Shown: positions 40,386 through 54,200, numbered from the stretch's first letter. The stretch: 64,000 nt of DNA from Candidatus Avedoeria danica (GCA_016703025.1 JADJCV010000004.1:248001-312000); one strand, 5' to 3'. Notes: generated by a model from the sequence alone, not told the origin. Program-made: numbers and translations.

Positions 40386-42155
40386 CTACCGGGCGGCGGT
40401 CTCGAGGCGTACCTCCACCCGTCGTCCACGGATCGTCGCCGCGCCGAGCGCCGTGACGACGGACGCGGCGATCTCGTCGGGAACCTCGACGATCGCGAAC
40501 CGATCCGCGATCTCGATCGCCCCGATGAGCCGTGGGCTGACGCCGGCCTCGTTCGCGATCGCGCCGACGAGGTCGGCCGGGCGGACGCCGGCGGTGCGGC
40601 CGGCGCCGATAAAGATCCGCGCCACCTGCCACGGCGTCGTGCCGCGGCGCCCGCGGCCGCCGGCGCTCCCGCCGCTGCTGAACGTGCCCCCGGCACCACC
40701 GCCGAAGCCCCCGCCGCGCGCCGGCCTGTCGTCGCCCCGCGGCCGGCCCTGGCCGCGCCCGCTCGGCGGGGCGTAGGGCTCGCGCATCATCGCCGCCGGG
40801 ATTTCCTCGGCGTCGCCCGCCCCGGCCTGCGCCGCGTGCGCCAGCTTCACGGCGGCCGCGGCGATGTCCATCACGTCGTAGCTGTCGGACAGCGCGTCGA
40901 CGATCACCCGGAAGGTGTCGAAATCGCCCTCCTCGAGCGCCTCCTCGACGGCGGCGCGCGTCTGCTGCATCTGCCGCGCGCGCAGGTCGGCGACGGTCGG
41001 CACGGTGGCTTGCTCAATCCGCTGACCGGTGAAGTGCTCGATGTTTCGCAGCAGCCGGCGCTCGCGCGGCTCGGCCAGCGTGATCGCCATGCCGGCGCGG
41101 CCGGCGCGGCCCGTTCGGCCGATGCGGTGGAGGTAGACCTCGGGCGAGACCGGCACGTCGTAGTTGATCACGTGGGAGACGTGCTCGATGTCCAATCCGC
41201 GCGCCGCGACGTCGGTGGCCACGAGCAGGTCGGTCGTCTCGTCGCGGAAGCGCCGCATGACGCGGTCGCGCTGCTCCTGCGACAGGCCGCCGTGCAGCGC
41301 TTCGGCGCGGTAGCCGCGGGCGTTCAGCGCCTCGGTCAGCGTGTCCACTTCCGTCCGGGTTCGGCAAAAGACGATCGCCGAGCCGGGCGGCTCCATGTCC
41401 AGGATCCGCCCGAGGGCGTTCAGCTTGTGCGCCCGCTGGACGAGGTAGCCCACCTGCGGGACGAGGGGCGCCTCGCCCGCCGCGGCGGCCTCGCGTTGGA
41501 CGTTGATCGTCACGGGCTCGCGCAGGTGCCGCTTGGCCAGCGCCGCCACGCGCGGCGCCAGCGTCGCCGAGAAGAGGACGGTCTGGCGGGTCGCGGGCGT
41601 CGTGGACAGGATGGCCTCGAGGTCCTCGGCGAAGCCCATGTCCAGCATCTCGTCCGCCTCGTCCAGCACGACGGTCCGCACGCTCTCCAGAACGAGCGAG
41701 CCGCGCTTGAGGTGGTCGACGGCGCGCCCGGGGGTGGCGACGACGATGTCGACGCCGCGGTGGAGCGCGCGCAGCTGTTGGCTGATCGCCTGGCCGCCGT
41801 ACACCGGCAGGACGGAGACGCCGAGGGCCTTGCCGTAGCGGTGCAGCGCCTCGGCCACCTGGACCGCCAGCTCGCGCGTGGGCACGAGGACCAGGGCGTG
41901 CGGTCCCGGACCGACGAGGTCGGCGCCTTCGGCGCGCAGCGCGCCGAGGATGGGCAGCGCGAAGGCGGCGGTCTTGCCCGTCCCGGTGGCCGCCTGGCCG
42001 ACGAGGTCGCGGCCGGCGACGAGGACCGGGATCGCCTCGCGTTGGATGGGCGTGGGCTCCTCGTAGCCGAGGTCGGACAGCACGGCCAGGAGGCGGGGGT
42101 CGAGGCCGAGGTCGGCGAAGGCGGAGGGGGGCGGGGTTTGGGGCAGGTCGGTCAT
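40386..42155 (-). CDS. DEAD-box RNA helicase with C-terminal DbpA-type RNA-binding domain
   Basis: 589 residues, CsdA/DeaD-like. Helicase motifs in order: the Q motif region (FADLGLDPRLL, PTPIQREAIP), ATGTGKT, PTRELAVQ, TPGR, VLDEADEML, SATLAP, and the C-terminal lobe with LVATDVAARGLDIEHVSHVI and HRIGRTGRAGR. A Gly/Arg-rich linker (about 480-515) joins the core to a DbpA-like RNA-binding domain (about 520-589, ARIFIGAGRTAGVRPADLVG). Such enzymes remodel RNA in ribosome assembly, cold adaptation and mRNA decay. A minus-strand TACTGT at 42204-42209 is a -10 candidate, giving a leader of about 40 nt. Confidence 0.96.
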   Translation of the reverse strand: MTDLPQTPPPSAFADLGLDPRLLAVLSDLGYEEPTPIQREAIPVLVAGRDLVGQAATGTGKTAAFALPILGALRAEGADLVGPGPHALVLVPTRELAVQVAEALHRYGKALGVSVLPVYGGQAISQQLRALHRGVDIVVATPGRAVDHLKRGSLVLESVRTVVLDEADEMLDMGFAEDLEAILSTTPATRQTVLFSATLAPRVAALAKRHLREPVTINVQREAAAAGEAPLVPQVGYLVQRAHKLNALGRILDMEPPGSAIVFCRTRTEVDTLTEALNARGYRAEALHGGLSQEQRDRVMRRFRDETTDLLVATDVAARGLDIEHVSHVINYDVPVSPEVYLHRIGRTGRAGRAGMAITLAEPRERRLLRNIEHFTGQRIEQATVPTVADLRARQMQQTRAAVEEALEEGDFDTFRVIVDALSDSYDVMDIAAAAVKLAHAAQAGAGDAEEIPAAMMREPYAPPSGRGQGRPRGDDRPARGGGFGGGAGGTFSSGGSAGGRGRRGTTPWQVARIFIGAGRTAGVRPADLVGAIANEAGVSPRLIGAIEIADRFAIVEVPDEIAASVVTALGAATIRGRRVEVRLETAAR

Positions 42156-42262
42156 CGTCAATGGCCTCGGGTTGGCGTGCCGGGGGCGTCCGGTCGACCG
42201 TCTACAGTAGCACGCTCGGCAGGATTGGGCGCGGAACTCGACCATCATCGGCCGGCCGGCGA

Positions 42263-45200
42263 TCACGGACTGCCCGTCGACGCCTCCTTTTTGAGCACGG
42301 GCAGGTGGATGCGCCCCCCCTGTCCTTGTCCCGGCTCCTTCGTCGCCTCCGGGGTCACGGTCGGCCCCGCTGACGTCGGCCGCGGTCCGGGCGGCGTGGC
42401 CGTCGGGATGGCGACCGTCGGGCCGCCGGGCCGCCGCGTGGCGGTCGCCGTCGCGGGCCCCGGCCGTGTGGCAGAGGGCGTCGGGCCGGCCGTCGGCACG
42501 GTGGCGGACGGCGAAGGTCCGGTGGTCGGCGTCGGCGTGGGCGGCGGCGGCGAGCCGACGCTCGGGCCGTCGTAGCGCAAGCTCGTGCAGTTGCCGGCGT
42601 GGTCGCAGACGGACATCGACGCACCGCTCACGACGTACGTCGCGTGGCACCGGATCACGGCCGCGTACGTCCGTGCCTTCAGCCGATCGCCGGCTGCCCC
42701 GTCCGCCAGCTGTTCGGCCAGCGCCAGGTGCCACGGCGAGCGGTAGGGCGCCGCGTCGACGACGACCGCGTTGCCGCAGTCGCCCGGCAGCTGCACGTGG
42801 CTCGCGTCAAGGCTGAAGTCCTCGAACCGCAGCTCGAAGCCGATCCCGCCGTCGTCCGGCTGGGCAAACCCGCCCAGAAAGCGCGGCGCCAGCGTGTCCA
42901 CGATACCGCTCCACAGCGCCTTCGGCTCGGCGTCGAAGTTGAGCAGGGCGTCGACGCCGCGGGCCTTCACGTCGTAGTAGCCCTCGACGCCGGACGGCAG
43001 ACCGGTCGACCACGTTGCCGCCTCGATCGGGTCGGCGCCGAGGCCGGCCACCGTCGCATCCGTCCAGCGCGCAGCCGCCAGCGCGGCCACCTCAAGCGGC
43101 GGGAGGGCGCGGCGGTAGACCCGCAGATCGTCGAGCGCATAGCGTTGGGTCGGACTCTGGTGGACGAAGCGCAGCTCGGCGGCGCCGGCGCCCACACCGG
43201 AGCCGCCGGTGATGACGTCGCTCCGCAGCAGCACGCCGTCCTGATACGTCGACAGCGCGCCGGCGACGTCGTCCCAGACGACGACGTAGTGGTGCCAGCC
43301 GCGCGCGTCGCCGACTTGCGCCGGGTACACCAAGTCGTGGATCTCGGGCGACAGCCCGCCGCCGTCGAACCCGACGGTGTTGCCGCCGTACGCCAATCGC
43401 CCCTGGTTCATGTCCTCGAGCCACAGCGCGATCGAATACGACTCGCCGTCCGCCGGCAGCCCGCCCGTCGGCGCCGCGACGACGAAGCCGTCGGACGCCG
43501 GCGTGAGCTCGAGGGCGCCGGCGCCGACGGTGCCCGCGCGGGCGTGGTTCGCGGTGTCGTCGGCCGTGAACGGGCGATAGACCGCCTCCGCGCCAAGCGC
43601 GCCCGCGTCCGCCAGCGCGCCGCCGGCGACGATGTGCGGTTCGTCGAAGCCGAGGTGCAGCGTCGGGCCGAGACCCAGGATCGTCGGCCAGTCCGCGGCG
43701 GCGATCCGGCCGCGGGCGACGAAGACCTCGTCGATCGCGCCGTCGAACGCCTCGCGCGAGGCGGGGTCGCCGGTCAGGCTGGCGGTGCCGATGAGCAGCG
43801 GGCTGTCCGCATCGGCGGTGGCCGGACGATCGCCGGCGACGGTCTCCACCAGGCGGCCGTTCACGTAGAACTCGGCGTCGTTGTCGGCGGTCAGGTGGAC
43901 GGCGACGTGCTGCCAGACGCGGGGCGTGATCACGTCCGGTGCGCTGTCGTAGTCCTGGACGAACCAGCTCGTCAGCCTCAGCCGGCTGCCGCTCAGGCCG
44001 AAGCTCCAGCCTTCCGCGTTATCGGTGCGCGGGCTGGAGACGATCCGGCGGACGGGGCCTCGTCCCTCGGGCCGGATCCAGGCCCCGACGGTGAAGTCGC
44101 TGGTCAGCGCGCCGATCGCCGGGTCGTGGGGCAAGGAGAGGCCGTCATCCGCGCCGTCGAAGCGCAGCGCCTGGCCGCTCCGGCTGGCGATGCCGGGCTG
44201 GGGGCAGTTCGGGGCGGCGCAGGCGGCGGATCGGCCGGCGACGAGGTCGGCGTGGCTTTGCGCGGATGCATCGGCCGCTTGGCCGCTCTTGTCAAGGGGC
44301 AGGTAAAGCAGGACGTTGTCGGGCAGGCCGCGGTTGACGAAGGACGAGCCGTGCCCGAAGAGCGGCTCAAGGGTAACCTGCACCCGCGCAATTCCAGCGA
44401 CCGTGTCCTGGGCCTCCAAGCCGCTGGGTTGTTCATTGGCGGTCCCTAGGAGCAGCGACGAGGCACCGAGATACCCCAGATCGATAGGAATCTGTTGCGT
44501 CGCCTGCGCCACGTCGGCAACACTCGTCCCTTTGGTCCCTTTGGTCCCTTTGGTCCCTTTGGTCCCTTTGGTCCCTTCTGTCCCCCCCCCACCCACCCCC
44601 GTTAGCTCCGTCGCCGGATCCGTCGAATCCAACTGGAACGGCGGAATCGCCAGGACCGTCGTCGTGCCCACGCGATCCACCGCCGTCACCTCGCCGCTGA
44701 ACGTGCCCGTCGGCTGGTCCATGCGCAGCGTGTAAGCCAGGTGCCAGTTGCCGCCGACGACGATCGCGCGCTGCAGCGGCGGCTCGCCGAGCGGCACGCC
44801 GTTGGCGTCGCGGACGGTCACCTCCACGTGGGCCACGCCGCTGCCGGGGTCGGCGCCGATCGGCGGGTCGGTCACCGTGCCGGCCAGGCCGAGCGTCCAA
44901 CGGGCGGGGTCCGCCGGGTCGGCGGTCGGGCGGAACGGCGCCTGCGGCTGCGGCGCGAGCGTCAACGCGGGGGCCGTGCCGTCGACGATCACGTGGAAAG
45001 GCGCGCCCGATCCTCCGGACGACCGGTGGTCCTTCACGTTGCCGACCGCGTCGACGGCGTTCACCGTGACGTCGTAGCGGCCCTCGACGGGCGGGTCGAA
45101 CGTGGCGCACATCGTGCTGCCGTCCACCGCGTCGCGGCACGGCAGGCCCCACACGTAACTGACAGGCTGGCCCGGTCGCTTGAACTCCAGCACCGCGAGC

Positions 45201-48200
45201 TGCGCGGCAGAATGCACGTCGTGCGTGTCGATCGCGAGCGTGCTCGGTTCGCCGAGCGGCACGTACTCGCCGGACTGCGCGAACGCAGCGGTCGGCGGCG
45301 TGCCGTCGACGGTCAGCGGGGCGGTGCTGCGCTCATCGATCCAGGTGTTCTGGAAGTTGAACAATCGGGCGATGTCCTCGTCGTTCAGCGCCGACTTGTA
45401 GAACGTCACCTCGTCCAGCCGGCCGCGCCAACTGCTGTTCGCGCTGCCGCCGACGGTGACCTGCGGCGGGGTCGCGGGGCCCGTCACCTTCGGCAAGCCG
45501 GTGGCCTGCTTGACGAGCGAGCCGTTCACGAAGAGGTCCATCGCCTCGGCGTTGTCGCGCAGCGGGTCGGTCGTGCGGCGGAACACGACGTGGGTCCAGA
45601 GGTTGGGCGGGATCTCGTGGTCTGCGACCACGGTGTTCGTCTTGCCGTCCGACTCGACATAAGCGTACGGCCGGCCGTTGAAAAGGCCGAAGAACGGGTT
45701 CCGCGCCCCGCTGTCCGCTGTGACGATCGGCCGGAACACCTGGTCGCCGACGGCGCCGCCCAACGCGTCGCCCAGCACCCAGGCCGACAGCGTGAACTCG
45801 CTGCCGTACAGGTTGAACTGCCCTGCGTCGCCGATGATCGCGCGGTCCGACGGTTCGACGAACTGGCGCGACTCGTTGATCTGGCCCGCGGCGAGCTCGG
45901 CGCCCCAGCTGAGGGTCTCCGGCCGCGGGTCGTCCATCGTGAGCGTGTGATAGGGGACGCTGTTCATCAGGGTGCGCACGCCCGCCGTGTCGAGGAAGCC
46001 CTTGCCGACGACGACGTCGTCGATCAGCCCCTCGTACGGCCGCGCGCCGCCCTCGGCGCTGCCGATCGTGAGGTTCAGGCCGGGCAGCACGCCCGTGAAC
46101 AGCGGGCCGACGGCCGCGCCGTCCACGTACAGCTGCCCCCTAGCGGTGGGTTGGCGGCGGTCCACGGTGACGACGACGTGATGCCAGTCGGCGCGCGCGT
46201 ACTCGTTCGTCGGGAACGCGAACGGGAAGCCGTCGCCCTGGCCGAACCAGAAGCGGACACGGTCGGGCTTGCCGGCGACGGGTACGGCGCGAAGCTCAGC
46301 GGCGACGGTGTCCTGGAACTTGGCCGACAGGAAGGCACCGGACTGCTGCGCCATGCCCGGTCGGACCCACGCGCCCATCGAGTAGCCGCTGGCGGTCGCC
46401 GTCTGGAGGTAGCTCACGAGCAGCGCCCAGGCTTTGGCATCCGTGATCCGGTCGTCCACGCCGTCGAAGCTGGCCGCCAGGTTCTCGCGCCCGCGCACGC
46501 CGACCGTCGGGCAGCCTTGCCCTTCGCACGATGCGCTCGATCCGCCGACGTAGTCCTCGAAGCGCGTCTGACCCGGTACCTCGTCCAGCTTATAGCGCAC
46601 GATCGTCGAGTTGCTCTCGACGAGGTCGGTGATCTGGGCCTGGCTCAGCGCCCGGCCGTAGACCTCGAGGTCCCAGATCCGGCCGGAGAACGGGGTGACG
46701 GTGTGCCGCTGCACCCTGACGTTCGCGCAGCCGTCGGCGCTGATCGCCTGCGCCGGCTCGGTCAGGTTGCCGTGGATGTCTTCGTCAAGGTCGTAGATCG
46801 ACAGGTAGTCCAGTCGGGCCCCTTTGCCGGTTGGCCAAGCGGCGGAGAAGCTGCGCTGGAAGCGCACCGGTTCGAGCAGCTCCGTTTCGCCGGGCGGTGG
46901 CAGCGTCACGAGCGGCCACTCGGGGCGGGGGCGGGCAGGGTCGTCGGCGGTGATGGCCAGCATGTACTGCCCCCGACCGACGGGGCACGCGTTCAGGACC
47001 GGCAGAATGGCGTAGTTGAACGCACTGGCCGAGCCGACGAGGAAGCCCTCGGCGCTCCGCGGCACCATGCCGGTCAGCACCAGGTCCTCTTTGTACGCCT
47101 GGTTGATGTAGAGCTTCGCCCGTTGGGCCGCCTTGTCGTAGCTGACGGCCACGTGGACGTCTTCGTTCTTGTTCACGTAGGCCTGGGTGGACGTGGCCTC
47201 GCACCACCCGTTGTCCGGGTCCGTGCAGCCGAAGCCGAAGACGATGCGACCGTCCTCGACGAGGAGCGACGGGAAGGCCCGGCGCGACATCTCGCTCGTC
47301 GACTTCGGCATCCACGGCCCGCCCTCGCCCGGCTGGTCCCGGCCGGCTTCGGCGCCCATGATCCCGTGCCGCACGCCCCCCGTCGTCCCGATCCAGCTTT
47401 GGTCCCACCAGTTCAGCCACGCGGCCACCGTGATGTCCCCGCCGTCGTACCGCGCGCCCTCGGCGCTGATCGGGCGGTTGTTCGGGTCGCGCGTGTTTTG
47501 GTTCAGGACGAACGCCCGGTCCAGGTCGTACAGGATCGAGGAAGCGAAAGCCTTGTCCTCGAGGTTCCCGAGCGGCACCGTCCGCCGGTCGATGGTGGCC
47601 GCCATGTCCTGTGCCACGTCGTGGTCGCCCGACGCCGCGTCGGCGCGCACGGTCATCGGGTGCAGGATCTTCTGCTCCGCCGGCGTCTGGGCGTTCTCGA
47701 CGGCCGGGCCAAGGGTGAAGTTCTCGTACGGCGGCGCGTCGCTCGTGAGGACGTCCGGGACGTCCACCTTCAGCAGCCCCACAACGTTCTTGCTCAGCAG
47801 CCGGTTCGTCAGCGCCGTCTTGTGCACGATCCGCTGGCCCGGCGCGACGACGCCGTCGTCCAGGTTGTAGATCCCGAGCATCTGGAGCTTGAGCCGCGCC
47901 TCGACGTTGTCGCCCGAGCGCAGCGGCTCCCGCACGATGACGACCTCGTCGATCCGCCCCTCGAACGCCTCCGTCACGCGCGGCGGCACCGCGCCGGGCG
48001 ACGCGTTCGTCGTGAAGACGCCGCCAATCTGGAGCGGCTCGCCCAAGTCCGGCCGCGCGCCGTCCTCGGGCGATGTGACGGTCTTCTCCGCCCCGTCCGT
48101 GTCGCTGCCCACGAGCCGCGCGGCGAAGAACTGCACCCTCGTCGATACCTCGCCCGAACCCGGGTCCACGACCCGCTCGGCCGACGCGGCCACCCACGTC

Positions 48201-51200
48201 CACTCGTCCACGCCGATGCCCATGGCGGGGGCGATGAACTCCGCGACGTCGTAGAACGTCAACACCAGGCCGTCGTCCCTGAGCCCGAACCCGAAGCCGT
48301 CGGAACGGGCGTCGCGCGACAGGCCCACAATGCGCTGCCGGCCGGTGACGCGCCCGGGCATGATCCACGCGGAGACGATGAAATCGTTCGTCAGCGCGCT
48401 GATCTCGGGCACGGTGCCGAGCGAGAAGTGATCGTCCACGCCGTCGAACAGGGCGGAGTTGCCCATCTGCGCGCTGTGGCCCGTAACCGGGCAGCTCGGG
48501 GCGGTGCAGTAGCCATTGAACGGGCTGCCGGGCTGGGCGGTGTCGGGAACCGTCGTCGCGCCGCCGGGCTCGTCGAAGCGCATCAAGATGGACGGCGCGG
48601 TCGGCTCGCGCAGCTCGGTGGAGTAGTTCAGCACGCGGCCGTCGTTCACCGTCCACGGGCTGAAGCCGAGCGCCTGCTCGCGGCCGTCGGGAATCCCGTC
48701 GCTGTCGGCGTCGCGGTTGCGCGGCGCCGGGAACACCCAGGTCGAGTCGCCCTTCGTGTTGTACGTGATCCGCCACCCGGCCAACTCGGCATCGTCCCGC
48801 AGCCCGTCGCCGTCCGTGTCGGCCAGGAGGGGGTCCGTGTCCCGGCGCAGCTCGGCGGCGTCGCCGAGGCCGTCGCTGTCCGTGTCGGAGCGCAGCGGGT
48901 CCGTGCCGATCTGCTTCTCGCGCAGATCCGGCACGCCGTCCCCGTCCACGTCGTGTGTGCGGTCGTCGGGGTCGAACGAGCGGTGGAGGCCGTCGCCGTC
49001 CGCATCAGCCAGGACCGGGAACGTCAGCGGCCCGGTCTGGCCCCAGGCGAGCGCCTGGCCCCGCTCGTCGGGCGGCCCCTTGGGGGTGAGCGTGTAGAAC
49101 GCGTCGAGGGTCGTCGGGAAGACGTCGAAGGCCAGGCCGAGGTCGATGAACTGATCGTCCGAGCGCGTCTTGACCCAGCATGCCGCAACGCCGAGGCCGG
49201 CGCACTGCTGGACGTTGATCTCGAACGCCTCGGCCAGCCAGGCGTTCACGGGCTGGTTGATCCCGGTTTCGTTCGCCAGGGCCGGCGTACCGATGACGTC
49301 GCGGTCGAAGTGGAGCACGCGGTCCGTGACCGTCCAGTCCATCGTGTCGCCGATCTTCACGCTCGGCATGCTGCTCGGTTCCTGATCCGTGGTGACGGCG
49401 TAGGCGAACGCCGATTCCTTTGCGTGGCTTTCGTCGAACTGGTGGGGGTATTCCTGGCCGATGCCGTACGGTTCGGTGCGGGTGATCGTGTTGCGCACGG
49501 TGAGCTCCACGTTCAGCGTCGCGTCCGGCACGAACGCCTTTACGGGATCGTCCAGGTACGGGCTGAAGCGGCGGAACGTGAGGCGGTTCGGGTTGGAGAG
49601 GTCGACGACGTCCGTCTCGTCGTAGATCGCGGTCGCGATCGCCTCGGCCAGCAACCCCTGGATGCCCATGCAGGCGCCGGTCGCGATCACGTCGTCCTCG
49701 TCGGGCGGCCAGGCGCTGCAGACAAGGGTGACGAAGGCGTCGATGAGGGAGATGATCGCGACGGCGAGGGTGCCCCAGCCGGTCAGGGCGATCGCGGCGA
49801 GCACGCCGTCCAGCAGCGACTCGGCGACGACGTCGACGATTTGATCGTTGAACTCGGCACCGCCCACCTCGATGCCGGAGCGCGCCACGCCCTCGAAGAA
49901 CAATCCAAACGAGAGGCCCGTGCTCACGAGCCACCCGACCGCGCCCGAGACGCGCTGGGACGCGCTCGTGTCGACCTCGCGCAGGAACGCCTTGAACGTC
50001 GGGCTGCTCGGGTTCTCCAGTTTGAACGCGTTGAACGCCTGCTTGAGCCGGTAGAACTCGATCATCGCGTCTGCCGCCTGAATCCCCTGCAGCGTCAGCC
50101 CGACGACGTTCTCGGCCGTGACGCCGACCTCGGGATCGACCTCGGCGTTCACGAAGCTGCCGATGAGCGTGGACATGATCAGCGCGCCGCGCAGCGCGGT
50201 CGGCCCGTGCGTGGCGAGGCTCTGCTTCCACTCCGTGAACGTGTCGTCGGCGAAGTCGCCAACCGCCTCCTCGATCGCCTCGTCCGTCGTCTCGCCGAGC
50301 TTCATCCGCCCGATGGCACCGCGGAAGCTGTAGGGCTCCGCCTTCAAGCCCACGAAGCTGTTGATCCGGTTGCGCCGCTTGTGCTCCTTGTACTCCTCGA
50401 TGAACGGCTCGCTCGTCTCGATCACGAAGTCGATGATCCGGTCGCCGATCTCGTCCTTGGCCAGCGCCGACAGCTCGCCGATCCGGGCCAGCTCGACGTC
50501 CTCGGGCGTCTCGCCCGCCGTCAACGTGAGGTTGCCGATCTGGATCACCCGCGCCACGCCGGCGAACAGCCGGGTGTACGCCACCTGCGCGATCGCGATG
50601 TCCGCCGCCGTCTCGTACCGCCCCTCGGCGCCGCGGGCCGCCTGGTCCTTGAACGCCTTCAGCGGCGTGAGCACCTTCTCCATCCGCCGCCAGTACTCCT
50701 CCAGCGGGACCATCGTCCAGCCGGCCACGGTCACGTCGTAGCGGTACGGCTTCCAGCTCATCGACGCGGTCGTCGTCGCCTCGACGCGGGCGGGGTCGAG
50801 GTGGAGGGCGACCGTGCCGCCCGATAGCGATGCGAGCGCCGGTGCGCCGCCGTCGGGCGCCGCCGCATCGAGGTTCAGGCTGCGGCTGCGCGACTCGGTC
50901 GCCAGGAGCAGCGTCGGGACGAGCGTCGTCTGCGGGTTGCCGGCCAGGTCGGGGACGTCGCGCGTGCCCTCGGCGAACTCGGCATTCAAGATCGACGGGA
51001 TCTCCGTCGCGCCGAGGGCGCCGAGGCCCGCCGTTCCGTCGTAGCGGAACGTGCGCACGTTCAGCGTGTCGGGGGCGATGTTCCAGCGCTCGACGTCCGT
51101 GTAGTCGCCCGGCTGGGATTCCCAGCGCTTGGCGATCTCGGTGACCGTCATCGTCCGCGCGCCGACTTCGTTCGTCCGGTTGCCGACGAACGTGCCCTCG

Positions 51201-54200
51201 AGCCCGTTGGCCAATGCCCAGAGATCGTCCTCGACCTCGAGGTGCTGCGCCGTCTCCGGATCGGCGTCCGTCTGGACCCGCTCGTCGACGGCCGGATCCT
51301 CATAGGCCACCGCGACGTCGATACCGTGCTCCTCGCGCACGCCGACGCCCGTCAGCCGCCATCCTTCGTTCGCGTACTGATGGACGACCTGCATCTCGCC
51401 GTCGTCGTTCACCATCGACACGAGCCACAGCACCCGGACCTCGTGGCGCAGCGTCGCGCTCGCCCCAAGCCGATAGAGCATGCTGGCGTTGAACGCCACC
51501 GGCGCGCCCGTCTGCCTGTCGACCGTCCGCACGAGCGGCGCGATCGCCACGAGGTTGCCGTCGGCGTCCTCGTGGACCGTGATCTGGTAGCTCTGCAGCG
51601 GCGCGGCGTCGATCATGTCGATCTGGTTCGACCCGCCGCCGAAGCCGCTGACGATGTTGCCCAGCGGCGCGCACGCCACCGTCTTCGTCCCCTCGTCGAC
51701 GGTGATCACGTGCTTGCCGTCCACCAGATCGACCGCGTTCGTTCCGCCGAGCGTTCGCGTCACGTTGCCCTGCAGGCCGGCGATCAGCAGGTTCTCGGCG
51801 CCGAACTTCCCGCACCGCCCATCGCGGATCCGAACGTCGTAGCGCTTCGCCAGGTCGGCGAACGCGAACACGAGGTCCGTCCGGGCGGGACCCTGCTGCG
51901 CGATCTCGAGCGTGGCGACCTCGTCGACCTGCGCGGGCGTCGTGCGCTGGAAGGCCACCGCGATCGTCGTCTCGCCTTCGATGAGGCTCGGGATCGGGGC
52001 GCAATACGGGACGATGCCGACCTCGAGGACGGCCACGTGCTGGCCGTTGGCGAGGTGGCCGAGCGTGGCGACGGTGGGCAGCGGTAGGTGCTGCGCGTCG
52101 GTCAGGTTAACGGCGCCCGTCGCGACGGTGCTCCCGGCGGCGCTCCCGGCGGCGCCGCAGCGGCCCTTGACCACGGAGAGCGTCGCCGCGTCGCCGATGA
52201 GCGCGTCGAGCGTGGCCTGCGCGGACTCGATCGTCGTCTCGTCCTGCATCTTGTTGCCGAAGACGACGCGGCCGACGACCTCGCCGGCGTTGTCGAGCGT
52301 CACGCTGGCCCGCGCCGACGTGCGCGGGAGATCCGTCGAACCACCGGGGAGCGTGATCTCGAGCATCGGCGAGACGCGCATGTCGCCGCTGAACGCCGGG
52401 TCGGACGGATCGGGGTTCAGCCCTGGCGTCGCCGGGTCGACCGGGAACGTGTTGCCGATCGTGTTGTCCAGCCGGCGCTGGATCTGGCCCTGGACGTCGC
52501 CCGTCGGCCAGTCCAGGACGTTCTGGGCGAACGAGAGCTGCTTCGCGTTCGTCGGCCGCAGCTGGATGTCGACGACGACCGGCATGCCCGGCTGCAGGCC
52601 GGCGATCTCGAGCTGCAGCGGGTTCGCATCGTCGAACACCGTCGTCGCGCCGACGAACGGTGACGTGTCGAACCGGTTCGGCACGCCGTCCCCGTCGTTG
52701 TCGATGCTTTGTACGTCGGGCGCGTCCTGCACGCCCGAGTCAACGCACGCGAGCGTCGGTGTCCACGACGACGCGTACGGGTCGGGCGGGTCCGGCATGT
52801 CGCGCATGGAGGGGCACTCCATGCCGTCCGGTATCCCGTCGCCATCGGAATCTGGGTTCCGGGCGTCCGTGTAGCCGCGCCCGGCCGCGCCGAGCGCATA
52901 GCCCTTGATCTCCGTAGGGTCGCCGATCTCGTCCCCGTCCGTGTCCACGCCGTTCGGCGCCGTGCCGATGTGCAGCACCTCCTCGCCGTCCGTCAGCGTG
53001 TCGCCGTCCGTGTCTTTCTTGGTGGGGCTCGGGCAGCCGCTCGCCGCTGCGTTCTTCGCGCGCTCGGCGGCCGTCCACGGGTCGGACGGCTCGGCGACGG
53101 GGCACAGGATCGTCTCGTCGTAGTCGGCGATGCTGTCGTTGTCCGTGTCGGGCGCGGCGTCGCTCGTGCCCCACAGGCGTTCGAGCGCCGCGCTCAGGCC
53201 GTCGCCGTCGCGGTCGACGATGGCGCCGGCGGGGGCCTGGGCGGCGGCGCGGGCGGGGGGCGCGGCGGCAGGGGAGCCGGGCGGCGGGGCGAGGTCGGCG
53301 GCGACGTCGTAGCTGGGCGTCAGCGGGTAGGCGTAGGCGGGCGTCGCACTCGAAGCTGCGGCGAACATCGCGGCCGACGTGGATGCCGACGTCGGGTCAT
53401 TCGCTTCGGCCGCATGCGCCGTCCCGGCCGGCGGGAAGCGCTCCAAGAACCGGGCCATCTGCCGCGTCGTGAGCGCGGTCTGGACGAGCGGCATCACGGT
53501 CAAGTGGGCCACCATGACCGTCGCGACGATCTGGTACGCCAGGCGCGGGCGCCGTCGCCGGAGCGCGAGAAGGGCGTAGCCGAGCGCCAGGACGAGGACG
53601 AACAGCGCGGTATCGGCGGCCAGCGAGGTCGCGACGGCTGCGGTTGCGCCACCGGGCGCATGATCGGCGACCCATGCGAGCGGGTGGGTCCAGAAGTCGC
53701 CGGCAGCGCCGACGGCGCCGGCCGCCGCGGCCGCATCCCCGTACCCCGTGAAGTCCGTCTGCACCTCGACCGTCGTGCGCGTCCCGTCGCGCGCCTGTGG
53801 GTGCTCCATCGTCAGCGTCATCCGCAGCGGCAGCCCATCGCCGTCGATCCAGGCCTCGCCGCGGGTGGCGACGTTCATGAAGCGGTCGACGGTGCCGAGC
53901 CGCACACCGGCGGGCAGTTCGCCGTGCGATCGGAGGTAGTCCGTGGTGAGGTCGCGCATGTACGTGGCGTACGCCTCGCCGTCGAGCGCGAACGCGTAGC
54001 GCTCGAACGACACCTCGCGCGTGGTACCCGAGGCCGTCGGCAGCTCGCGCGTCTCGGCTCCCAGCGGGCGCACGTGCTCGGCGGCCACGAGGAAGGAGGC
54101 CGCGTCGCCCGTTTGCGCAAGGCCGCCGTCGATATCGTCCAGCGCCTGCCACTCGCCGCCCTTCACGCGTGCGCTGGCGGCGACGCCGTCGAGGCGCACC

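Noticed and set aside
44741..50827. Antisense open frame of about 2028 codons opposite the giant LamG gene
   Set aside because: Same cause: composition-driven shadow with no recognisable motifs, signal peptide or ribosome-binding site.
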